DNA of 64,000 nt, taken from Streptomyces sp. 1-11 (GTDB lineage: Bacteria > Actinomycetota > Actinomycetes > Streptomycetales > Streptomycetaceae). The notes under the pieces are model-generated. The model searched no databases and was not told the origin of the DNA. It was given only the letters and a program-made list of their open reading frames with translations. Made by a program: the position numbers and the translations under genes. The stretch covers positions 496,001 to 560,000 of the forward strand of contig NZ_BJTV01000001.1 in assembly GCF_007176755.1 (NCBI RefSeq), given 5' to 3'. Below, in pieces: positions 40,554 through 47,908 of the stretch (within the stretch, counting starts at the first letter, position 1; each line of letters opens with the position of its first letter).

Positions 40554-41420
40554 CTACTTGGGTCCGGCCGCCTTCTTGCCCGTACCGCCGCCGTTGCGCG
40601 CGCTGTTGTCCGCGCCGTTGGTCGAGCCGTTGCCCGTGCCGTTCGTCGCGCCGTTCGTCGCGCCGTTCGTCGCGCTGTTGTTGACGTTGCCCGCGCCGTT
40701 GCCCGTGCCGTTGCCCGTGCCGTTGCCCGGAGTGCTCGTCCGCGCGGGCGAGGGCGTCCGTGCCGGGCTCGCGAGCCGCGCCGCGCAGTAGTCGGCGACG
40801 TCGTCCTCACCGCCCGCGGCGAGCACGAGCCGCTGCCAGGCCGTGGAGTCCAGCGCCTTGCCCCGGCCCCGGACCTGCTCGTAGGCGCGGCAGTGGGCGC
40901 GCGTGTCCTGGGCGTTCGCGGGGTGGTCCGGGCGGGCCGAGGGCGCCGCGGACACGGTGCCGCCCGGCTCGGCGGTCCGGTGCCGGTCCGTCGTGCCCGC
41001 CGTGTTCTGCGCGCTCACCGGCGGCCGCGTACGGCGCGGGCCGGTGCCGCCGTCGTCGTGCCCGGCGAACCCGGGAGAGCCCATCGCCGCGAAGGCGACG
41101 CCGCCCAGCGTGAGACTCGCGAGGAGAACGGAGAGCGTGGTGCGCAGCGAAAGCCTCGCGCGGTGCGGACGGCCGGGCCGCCAGTCGTCCCGGCGCCTGG
41201 TCCGCGCCCGCCGCCCGGAGTCCCGGGCGGTGCGGAAGGCGGCGACGGCGCGCCGCTCCGCCTCGGGGTCGACGCCGTCCGCGCCGTCCCCGCGGAGGGC
41301 GTCGGCGATGCGGGCCTCGAACCCGGTGTCCGGACCGGCCGTCGCGGAGCCGAGGACGGTGCCGCCCGGGTGCCCGCGCCGGCGGGCGGGCAGCCCCTCG
41401 CCGCTCAGCCGTTCACCCAT
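40554..41420 (-). CDS. Membrane protein of ECF sigma pair 2, Asn-Gly-Thr repeat tail
   Basis: A 288-residue protein of unknown function with the same plan as the one at 38.5 kb: charged cytoplasmic part with AVAAFRTARDSGRRARTRRR, one membrane helix near 95-112 (LSVLLASLTLGGVAFAAMG), Pro/Thr spacer, a Cys-containing helix pair (AHCRAYEQVRGRGKALDSTA, DVADYCAARLAS) and an Asn-Gly-Thr/Ala low-complexity tail of about 50 residues. The upstream frame to 41576 is Arg/His-rich and unlikely. It lies 121 bp downstream of the second sigma gene. Confidence 0.68.
   Translation of the reverse strand: MGERLSGEGLPARRRGHPGGTVLGSATAGPDTGFEARIADALRGDGADGVDPEAERRAVAAFRTARDSGRRARTRRRDDWRPGRPHRARLSLRTTLSVLLASLTLGGVAFAAMGSPGFAGHDDGGTGPRRTRPPVSAQNTAGTTDRHRTAEPGGTVSAAPSARPDHPANAQDTRAHCRAYEQVRGRGKALDSTAWQRLVLAAGGEDDVADYCAARLASPARTPSPARTSTPGNGTGNGTGNGAGNVNNSATNGATNGATNGTGNGSTNGADNSARNGGGTGKKAAGPK
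40600..40733. repeat. Degenerate tandem repeat coding an Asn-Gly-rich tail
   Basis: Short units built on GCCGTTG and CGTCGCGCCGTT recur about ten times and encode Asn-Gly-Thr/Ala repeats on the minus strand. Such arrays can change length by slippage. Confidence 0.75.
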
Positions 41421-41541
41421 GCCTGTTCCCGTCCCTGGTGCGGCCCGCCCGGCCCGCCGGACCGCCCGGGGAGCCTCGTGCCACTGCTTGTGCCGATGGT
41501 GCCGCTTCCGCCTGATCCATACGGACGTGGGACGCCACCGT

Positions 41542-42249
41542 TCATTTCGACTCCCCCAGCGTCCGGGGGCCGTCATCCGTCACACCCTCGTCCCCGGCGC
41601 CCGGGCCGCCCAGTTGACGGGCGAGCCGCTTGAGCCCGCGGTACGCGGCGGTGCGGACCGCGCCGGGGCGCTTGCCGAGCACCCGTGCCACGGAGGGGCC
41701 GTCGAGGCCGACGACGACCCGGAGCAGTACGGCCTCGGCCTGGTCGCGGGGCAGGGCGCGGACCAGTTCCAGGGCCCGCTGGGTGGAGATGGACTCCAGC
41801 GCCTGGTCGTGCGTGCTGTGCGGTCCGGGCAGGTCCAGCACGTCCTGTTCGAGCACCGCGGCCGTCCGGGGCCGTACCCGCTGTCTGCGCAGGTGGTCCA
41901 GTGCCCGGTGGCGGGCGATGGTGGCGGTCCAGCCGCGGAACCCGGCGCCGTCACCCTTGAACCGTCCGAGGTCGCGGGCTATCTCCAGCCAGGCGTCGGA
42001 GGCCACGTCCTCGGCGTCCTCGCCGACCAGGCCGCGCAGATAGCCGAGCAGGCCCGGCTGCACGATCCGGTACGCCACCGCGAACGCGGTCTCGTCCCCG
42101 TCCTGGGCCCGCGCGACGGCAGCGCCCAGTTCTCCGTCGTACGCCTGTACGCGGCGGGGTTCGCCTCCCTGGCCCAAGAACCGTCCGTCCTCGTCCGTAC
42201 CGGGCCCGGTCCGTTCCCGCGCCCCCAGGTGATCAGCGCCGCGGCTCAC
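41542..42249 (-). CDS. ECF-type RNA polymerase sigma factor (pair 2)
   Basis: A 235-residue ECF sigma factor, paralogue of the one at 39.6 kb. Region 2: RIVQPGLLGYLRGLVGEDAE, DVASDAWLEIARDLGRFKGD, RGWTATIARHRALDHLRRQR. Region 4: LPRDQAEAVLLRVVVGLDGP, SVARVLGKRPGAVRTAAYRG. GTG at 42249 is the first reasonable start; no ribosome-binding site is visible, and the first ~35 residues are not conserved with the paralogue, so a later start is possible. Confidence 0.9.
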   Translation of the reverse strand: MSRGADHLGARERTGPGTDEDGRFLGQGGEPRRVQAYDGELGAAVARAQDGDETAFAVAYRIVQPGLLGYLRGLVGEDAEDVASDAWLEIARDLGRFKGDGAGFRGWTATIARHRALDHLRRQRVRPRTAAVLEQDVLDLPGPHSTHDQALESISTQRALELVRALPRDQAEAVLLRVVVGLDGPSVARVLGKRPGAVRTAAYRGLKRLARQLGGPGAGDEGVTDDGPRTLGESK

Positions 42250-42293
42250 AGTTTTGTCACAGCGCCGCGTCCGCCGGCGCGGGACGACGGACC

Positions 42294-42788
42294 TCAGTGC
42301 GCCGGCGGGACCGGGTCGACGCAGTCCACGAGCACCGCGCGGTGGGCGGTGTCGACGAGGAACGAACCGCTGTAGCGCCCCTGGGACACGGACCGGTCGA
42401 GCCGGTCGCTCCGTCGCCATCCGGCCCCGCGGGGAAGGAACTCCACGATCTCCTCGGGCAGTCTCTCCGGGGCCGCCGCGACCGGGTGCGCCCCCAGGTC
42501 CCGCACGACCCGGGCGAAGGCCCCGGGCGCGAGCACGACGACGCCGGCGAGCCGTACGTCCGTCGGTCCGGGCACGCGCGCGTCGCCGGCGCCGAGGACC
42601 ACACCGCACCAGTGCGCCCGCTCCGGCTTCCCGAAGAGCGGGAAGCGCTTCTCCAGCGGCGCGCGGTCGGTACGCACCGAGCACCGGCCGGAGGCGTTCG
42701 CGCCGTCGTCCGGCGAGGCGCACGAGGTGAGCGGGGCGAGCGAGACGAACGCCGCCAGTCCCGCGGCGAGTACGCGTGTGTGTCCCAC
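42294..42788 (-). CDS. Putative lipoprotein, unknown function
   Basis: A 164-residue protein with a lipoprotein signal peptide (LAAGLAAFVSLAPLTSCA; lipidated Cys near 23). The mature part has four further Cys (GRCSVRTDRAPLEKR, HWCGVVLGAG, VLVDCVDPV) and no family I recognise. It is upstream of and co-directional with the second sigma gene, 44 bp away, so it may share control. Divergent from the secreted amidase. Confidence 0.7.
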   Translation of the reverse strand: MGHTRVLAAGLAAFVSLAPLTSCASPDDGANASGRCSVRTDRAPLEKRFPLFGKPERAHWCGVVLGAGDARVPGPTDVRLAGVVVLAPGAFARVVRDLGAHPVAAAPERLPEEIVEFLPRGAGWRRSDRLDRSVSQGRYSGSFLVDTAHRAVLVDCVDPVPPAH

Positions 42789-42960
42789 TGCCGACCGCCC
42801 GGTCCCCTCGTCGATGCCCGGCCCGGCGTGCCACCGGGTGGCCGAGCGCCCGTCAGTGCCGACGGTACCGCGGGGAGCGTGGCGCGACCGGCCCTTCCAC
42901 GGCGGGCAGTTGGGCGCCGGGGCGAGTGACGTTCCGCGGTGTCCGTGCGCTGGGAGGGTG

Positions 42961-42979
42961 TCACCTGTGTGACAGGTGA
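42961..42979. promoter_or_regulatory. Inverted repeat in the amidase promoter
   Basis: TCACCTGT and ACAGGTGA are perfect inverted 8-mers separated by GTG, 33 bp before the amidase start. It is a likely operator in the divergent region of the lipoprotein and amidase genes. Confidence 0.55.
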
Positions 42980-43012
42980 GGTCACCGTGTTCTTTTTCTA
43001 GGGGTGGGACAG

Positions 43013-45700
43013 TTGAGTCCTCGCAGGACCCATGCGTACAGACCGCTCAGTCTCAAGCGCCGGGCGTGGCTGACGCTCGGCGCCGTGGTGCTGGGCGGTG
43101 CCGGGGCCGTCACCTACGCGGTCGCGGACCCGGGTGCGCACAACGACGGCAAGGGTGCGGGCCGCGGGCCGTCCGTGCACACAGTGAAGCTGGCGGACCA
43201 GGGCAGGGGCCGCCGAGGGCTCGGCAAGCAGGACACCGCGCGGTTCAGCGCCGCACTGCTCACCTGGGACAACGAACGGGCCGAGCTGAAGGGCACCCCG
43301 GAGCTGCGCTACCGCTCACGGGAGACCGGCCAGTGGTCGGACTGGGCGAAGCTGCCCGACGACCCGTTCTCCGCCGACGGAGCCGAGGGCGCCCGGGCCG
43401 AGGCGCGCGGCGGCACCGGGTCCATGTGGACGGGCGACGCGGACGGCGTCGCGGTCCGGGTGGTGAACGCCGACGGCACCACGACGCCCGGGCTCCCGGC
43501 CGGGATGGACGTCAAGCTGCTCGACCCGGGTACGGACCCGGCGGGCAGCCCGCAGCCGGCCGCGTTCGCCGCGGACCCCACCACGTCACCGGAGCCGTCC
43601 GACCCGGCGTCGTCCGACCCGGCGTCACCGGCGCAGTCCCCCGCCCCCAGCGACTCGGTCACCGCCCCGGAGACGGCCTCGCCCTCGCCCTCGGTGTCCG
43701 ACCCGAGCGGCCCGTCGGTCTCCGACTCCGTCTCGCCGTCCCCGTCGAGCACGATCCCGGCGCCGCGCCCCTCCACGGTGGTCAAGCCGCCGGTCATCAC
43801 CCAGGCCGAGTGGGGCGCGTCCACCGACTACGACGGCACCCCGAGCTACGGCACGGAGATCAAGGCCGCCGTCATCCACCACACCGGCGTCGACAGCGAC
43901 AACACCGTGTCCTGCGCCGACTCGCGGGCCCGGATGCGCACGATCCAGCAGGAGCACTTCTCCCGCGGCTACTTCGACATCGGCTACAACTTCGTCGTCG
44001 ACCGCTGCGGCCAGATCTTCGAGGGCCGCAGCGGCGGCATGGACCTGCCGGTGGTGGGCGCGCACGACATCGGGTTCAACACGAACACGGTCGGCATCTC
44101 CTACATCGGCAACTACATGACCGCGAAGCCGTCCCGGGCCGCGCTGGACTCGATCGCGCGGATCGTGGCGTGGAAGTTCGGCATGTACGGCGTCGACCCG
44201 ACCGGCAAGGTCACGCTGACCTCCGGCAGCCCCAAGGGCCAGGACGGCAACCTGGTCGACAAGGGCCAGGCCGTCACCCTGCCCCGGGTCTTCGGGCACC
44301 GGGACACCAACGCCACCGCCTGCCCCGGCGACAACCTGTACAAGAAGCTGTCCCTGATCGCCACGCTGGCCAAGACCCCGGGCATCTCGCACGCGCTGCC
44401 CACCTCCGACCGGGACCGGGACGGTCTGCCCGACCTGGCCGCGGGCACCCCGAAGGCGAACTCGGTGACGGTCGTGCCGGGCGGGGTGGACGGGCCGGTC
44501 TCCGCGCGGAAGCTCACCCTCACCCAGAACAGCCCGGGCGTCCCCGGCAGTTCGGAGTCCGGTGACAGTTTCGGCGCCTCCACCGCCTGGGGCGACGTCA
44601 ACGGCGACGGCTACGCCGACCTCGCGATCGGCGTGCCCGGCGAGGACGACACCAGCGGCCACGCCGACCGTGGCGCGGTCACCGTCATGTACGGACCCGG
44701 CCTGAACTCCGGCTTCTCCTACACCACGTCGGGCAGCGTCACGGCGACCGGCGCCAAGCTCGGCTCCGCCGTCGCGGTCGGCGACTTCAACGCCGACGGC
44801 AAGGCCGACGTGTTCTCGGCCGGCGCAGGCAAGGGCGGCAACTGGAACGTGCGGCTGACCGGCGGCGCCACCAGCTCCGGCACGCTGACCACCGCCACCG
44901 GCTCCGTCGCCTACCTGGACGCGGCGACCGGCGACTTCAACCGGGACGGCTACGCCGACGTCGCCCTCAACTACCGTGACGCGGGCGGCATCGGCCGTGT
45001 CGTGCGGTTCGCGGGCTCGGCGACCGGCCTGACCAAGGCGGGCGTCATCTCGGTCAAGGGCGGCCGGTCGATCGCCGCCGGTGACGTGAACGGCAACGGC
45101 TACGACGACATCGTCATCGGCCAGCCGTACGCGAGCGAGTCCGGGGGCAAGTCGGGCGGCCAGGTCACCCTGGTGCCGGGCTCCTCGACCGGGTTCACCA
45201 CCACCGGCATGGTCACGGTCCACCAGGACACCGCGGGCGTCCCCGGCGCCAACGAGTCCGGCGACGCGATGGGCGCCTCCGTCTCGGTCGGCGACTACAA
45301 CGCGGACGGCTACCCGGACGTGCTGACCGGCCTGCCCGGTGAGGACATCACGCGCGGCGGCGTCAACCGGGCCGACGCGGGCTCGGCCCTGCTCATCAAG
45401 GGCGGCGCCGCCGGCCTGACCGGCTCCGGCGCGGTCGCGGTCTCGCAGGACACCTCCGGTGTTCCCGGCAGCACCGAGAGCGGCGACAAGGCCGGCTCGT
45501 CGGTGTCCCTGACCGACCTGACCGGGTACGGCCGCGCCGACCTGACGCTCGGTGTGGCGGGCGAGGACAGCGGCAACGGCATCCTGATGTACCTGCCGAG
45601 CAACAGCTCCGGTCTCGGCTACAGCCAGACGGTCGTCCTCGGCAGGACGGCGCTGGGCACCCCGGCGGGCGCCGGGCTGGGCGTGACGCTCACCCCCTGA
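43013..45700 (+). CDS. Secreted N-acetylmuramoyl-L-alanine amidase (PGRP) with FG-GAP repeats
   Basis: An 895-residue secreted protein. N terminus: RR-containing signal sequence (SLKRRAWLTLGAVVLGGAGA). Residues 50-180: unassigned Gly-rich domain; 180-245: Pro/Ser linker. Residues 255-430: amidase/PGRP domain (AAVIHHTGVDSDNT, GYFDIGYNFVVDRCGQIFEG, GHRDTNATACPG with zinc His and Cys). Residues 465-890: seven FG-GAP/VCBS-like repeats with calcium loops such as DRDRDGLPD, DVNGDGYAD, DFNADGKAD, DVNGNGYDD and DYNADGYPD. It cleaves stem peptides from glycan chains. TTG at 43013 (SPRRTHA) has AGGGGTGGG upstream; GTG at 43004 is the alternative. Confidence 0.92.
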   Translation: MSPRRTHAYRPLSLKRRAWLTLGAVVLGGAGAVTYAVADPGAHNDGKGAGRGPSVHTVKLADQGRGRRGLGKQDTARFSAALLTWDNERAELKGTPELRYRSRETGQWSDWAKLPDDPFSADGAEGARAEARGGTGSMWTGDADGVAVRVVNADGTTTPGLPAGMDVKLLDPGTDPAGSPQPAAFAADPTTSPEPSDPASSDPASPAQSPAPSDSVTAPETASPSPSVSDPSGPSVSDSVSPSPSSTIPAPRPSTVVKPPVITQAEWGASTDYDGTPSYGTEIKAAVIHHTGVDSDNTVSCADSRARMRTIQQEHFSRGYFDIGYNFVVDRCGQIFEGRSGGMDLPVVGAHDIGFNTNTVGISYIGNYMTAKPSRAALDSIARIVAWKFGMYGVDPTGKVTLTSGSPKGQDGNLVDKGQAVTLPRVFGHRDTNATACPGDNLYKKLSLIATLAKTPGISHALPTSDRDRDGLPDLAAGTPKANSVTVVPGGVDGPVSARKLTLTQNSPGVPGSSESGDSFGASTAWGDVNGDGYADLAIGVPGEDDTSGHADRGAVTVMYGPGLNSGFSYTTSGSVTATGAKLGSAVAVGDFNADGKADVFSAGAGKGGNWNVRLTGGATSSGTLTTATGSVAYLDAATGDFNRDGYADVALNYRDAGGIGRVVRFAGSATGLTKAGVISVKGGRSIAAGDVNGNGYDDIVIGQPYASESGGKSGGQVTLVPGSSTGFTTTGMVTVHQDTAGVPGANESGDAMGASVSVGDYNADGYPDVLTGLPGEDITRGGVNRADAGSALLIKGGAAGLTGSGAVAVSQDTSGVPGSTESGDKAGSSVSLTDLTGYGRADLTLGVAGEDSGNGILMYLPSNSSGLGYSQTVVLGRTALGTPAGAGLGVTLTP

Positions 45701-45713
45701 CACCCGCGCGCGA

Positions 45714-45754
45714 CACCGGCCGGGACTCCGCCACGCGGCGGGTCCCGGCCGGTG
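45714..45754 (+). terminator. Terminator after the amidase
   Basis: A 13-bp perfect inverted repeat (CACCGGCCGGGAC) with a 15-nt loop that itself can pair, 13 bp after the stop codon. Confidence 0.8.
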
Positions 45755-45830
45755 CGCGTCCGAGGCCGGTACGCGTCCGAGGCCGGTATGTGCCGCCGGG
45801 GCGCCCGGTGCCGGGCGCCGGGCGCCGGTG

Positions 45831-46223
45831 TCAGCCGGGTGGTGCGCTCGTGGCGTCCCGGCACAGCAGCCGCAGCGAGCCGTGGCCGGCGTAGGCGCGG
45901 CGGGCCTCGTCGATGGGGTCCCACAGCCGGCCGTCGGGCGTGCGGACCCAGTACTCGCCGCCGGACGACCACCACTCGGCGCCGGTCCGGCGGACGACGA
46001 CCTCGCCGGCGTAGGCGCCGAAGCCGCGCAACGCGTGCTCGACCGCCGCGTACGGCGGCCCCTCGCGGCGGATGCCGTCGATCATCCGGTCCAGCCGCCA
46101 CAGGCTCTGCACCGAGTAGTCGAGCCTGAGCCGCGCGCCCTCGCGCATGGCGGCCACCGCGTCCGCGGCCCAGCGTGCGGGCTTGGCCGCGGCGTGCGGC
46201 CGGGTCTCCTGCTGTGCTGTCAC
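45831..46223 (-). CDS. Hypothetical protein, unknown family
   Basis: About 130 residues, Trp- and Arg-rich: WAADAVAAMREGARLRLDYS, QSLWRLDRMIDGIRREGPPY, AAVEHALRGFGAYAGEVVVR, GAEWWSSGGEYWVRTPDGRL and WDPIDEARRAYAG. No family recognised. The start is uncertain: GTG at 46223 or 46238 (the two are in a short direct repeat), and no ribosome-binding site is seen. Coding support comes from codon usage and the absence of a better frame. Confidence 0.6.
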   Translation of the reverse strand: MTAQQETRPHAAAKPARWAADAVAAMREGARLRLDYSVQSLWRLDRMIDGIRREGPPYAAVEHALRGFGAYAGEVVVRRTGAEWWSSGGEYWVRTPDGRLWDPIDEARRAYAGHGSLRLLCRDATSAPPG

Positions 46224-46238
46224 GTAGTGCGCTGTCAC

Positions 46239-46515
46239 ATAGGGAAGAGCGGGCCGCCCACGGCATCCGTCACAGCGATCCGGCGGGTCCCCGCAACCGG
46301 CGCAGGACCACCCCACCACCGCCCCAGGACGGACACAGCACTCCCCCAGACCCGAGGTTTACGCCCCCCAGGCCTGAAACGGCCGGCCCACCGGGCGCCG
46401 GCCGGGATCGTGCGGCCGGCCCCGGGCGTCCGGTCCGGGCGGAACGGAAGCCGGGACCGGTGCGGCCCGGGACGGGGCGGCCCGGGACGGGGCCGGGCGG
46501 TCCGGGGCGGGAGCG
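46239..46515. other. Intergenic region with GC-rich direct repeats
   Basis: No gene supported. Near 46460-46490 the unit CGGCCCGGGACGGGG occurs twice in succession within a longer run of similar CCGG-rich words. I see no clear promoter or terminator. Confidence 0.5.
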
Positions 46516-47073
46516 TCAGCCGCGGCTGCGGGCCCGGCGGGAGACCACCGCGCTCAGCACCCGGCGGCCCTCGACGGAGACGTCCAGGGCCCGGCGCAGG
46601 CCGTTCGCACCGTGTTCGGCGACGAGTTCCAGGACAACGGTCTGGCGGCGCAGTTCCGCGGCGACGAGCGGGGGCAGGTCCTCCACGTCGCCGGTGCGGC
46701 CGGCCTCGACGTCGCCGGCGCCGTCCGCGCCGTCGGCCGCGGGGTCCAGGAGCCGGTGGACGCGCAGGGAGGCGACGGAGCAGGCGTCCGCCCAGGCCCG
46801 TAGCGCCTCGGTGGTGCGCTCCGCCGGGGCCTCGTCCAGCATGCGGTGGGCGAGCCGGGCGGCCTCGTCCTCGTCGGAGTCCTCCGGGCCCAGCGCGCCG
46901 CGCGCCTTCTCCAGGCCCACGCCCCAGTCCGAGCCCTCGGCGACGCTGGCCCACAGCGGGCGCAGCACCTCGTCGTCGCCGCCCAGCAGGGGCACGCACC
47001 GATCCAAACAAGCCAGACCGCTCACGGCCAGCCCCCGCTCGCCGGCCCGCGCGATCAGTTCCACCAGGCTCAT
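46516..47073 (-). CDS. Hypothetical protein, conserved-looking
   Basis: A 185-residue acidic, largely helical protein (SLVELIARAGERGLAVSGLA, LGPEDSDEDEAARLAHRMLD, TEALRAWADACSVASLRVHR, RRQTVVLELVAEHGANGLRR). No family recognised. ATG at 47073 has GGAGG 6 nt upstream, a strong start. It is separated from the DUF4328 gene (also minus) by about 90 bp. Confidence 0.72.
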   Translation of the reverse strand: MSLVELIARAGERGLAVSGLACLDRCVPLLGGDDEVLRPLWASVAEGSDWGVGLEKARGALGPEDSDEDEAARLAHRMLDEAPAERTTEALRAWADACSVASLRVHRLLDPAADGADGAGDVEAGRTGDVEDLPPLVAAELRRQTVVLELVAEHGANGLRRALDVSVEGRRVLSAVVSRRARSRG

Positions 47074-47164
47074 GGAAGCCTCCCTCGCCAAGGCGCCGCT
47101 TATACGGAGCCCACACTTCCCCTTACTGCGTGCAACGGGCCGAGGGTGTCACAGCCGAAGGTTT

Positions 47165-47836
47165 TCAGCCAAGAGCCGGGACGAAGACAGGTCCGGCGAG
47201 GATCCTCTCCTGCTGCATCCGGGTCAGCCGCAGGACGAGCCGGGCCGCGAGGACGGCGGCCACGATGTCCACCGCGTCCGCTGCCATCCCCTGCAGCGCG
47301 GCGTTGCGGAACTCGGGGGCCGTGACCGCCGAGTCGTAGAGGCCCGCCATGAGCGGGCCCACGCCCGTGGAGACGAGCCACAGCGCCCACCAGAGGTTGA
47401 CCAACGCGTGGCGCGGGGGCGTGCCGAGGGGGCCGCTGGAGTCCCAGACGTCCAGGACCACGCGCCGGGGGAACCAGAAGTTCGCCAGCGGCACCACCCA
47501 GCCGGCGATCACCCACGCCCGCGCCTTGCTGTGCCCGTCCGGGCGGAACACCTCGGCGTTGACCCGCACCCGGTACAGCCAGACCAGGAACACCAGCGCG
47601 CAGACCAGCCAGGTCACCGTCTGGAGCGCTCCGGCCGCCGCGTACAGGTGGTCCGCGCGCGCCGCGCGGGGGGAGGGCGTGGCGCCGATGCCGGTGCCCG
47701 CCGCCAGAACGCCGGCCTCGCGGTAGACGTGGTAGCCGGCGCCGACGGCGAGCAGGTCGGTGACGGCGACCAGCACCAGCAGCGCGCAGGCGAGCCGCCC
47801 GAGCGTGCGCGGCGGGCGCAAGCGTGCAACGGACAT
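47165..47836 (-). CDS. DUF4328-family membrane protein
   Basis: A 223-residue protein with about four hydrophobic segments (LACALLVLVAVTDLLAVGAG, LQTVTWLVCALVFLVWLYRV, IAGWVVPLANFWFPRRVVLD, LWWALWLVSTGVGPLMAGLY). The WVVPLANFW-P segment and the WLYRVRVNAE end of helix 2 are typical of DUF4328. Function unknown. GGGGAA precedes the ATG. Confidence 0.82.
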   Translation of the reverse strand: MSVARLRPPRTLGRLACALLVLVAVTDLLAVGAGYHVYREAGVLAAGTGIGATPSPRAARADHLYAAAGALQTVTWLVCALVFLVWLYRVRVNAEVFRPDGHSKARAWVIAGWVVPLANFWFPRRVVLDVWDSSGPLGTPPRHALVNLWWALWLVSTGVGPLMAGLYDSAVTAPEFRNAALQGMAADAVDIVAAVLAARLVLRLTRMQQERILAGPVFVPALG

Positions 47837-47859
47837 GACATTTCCCCCCGAGGTGTCCT

Positions 47860-47885
47860 CCGCGTGCCGTACGCACGGCACGCGG
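47860..47885 (-). terminator. Terminator after the GH20 gene
   Basis: An 11-bp perfect inverted repeat (CCGCGTGCCGT) with a 4-nt loop, 23 bp after the hexosaminidase stop codon on the minus strand. Confidence 0.8.
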
Positions 47886-47908
47886 AAGATACCGTGCCCG
47901 GCGGCCGC

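Noticed and set aside
40600..40733. Short direct repeats as a possible CRISPR array
   Set aside because: The units are 7-12 bp without unique spacers and lie in frame inside a coding sequence that gives Asn-Gly-Thr repeats.
43625..45703. 692-codon open frame on the minus strand
   Set aside because: Antisense shadow of the amidase gene; composition is Arg/Gly/Val/Ala-rich without motifs.
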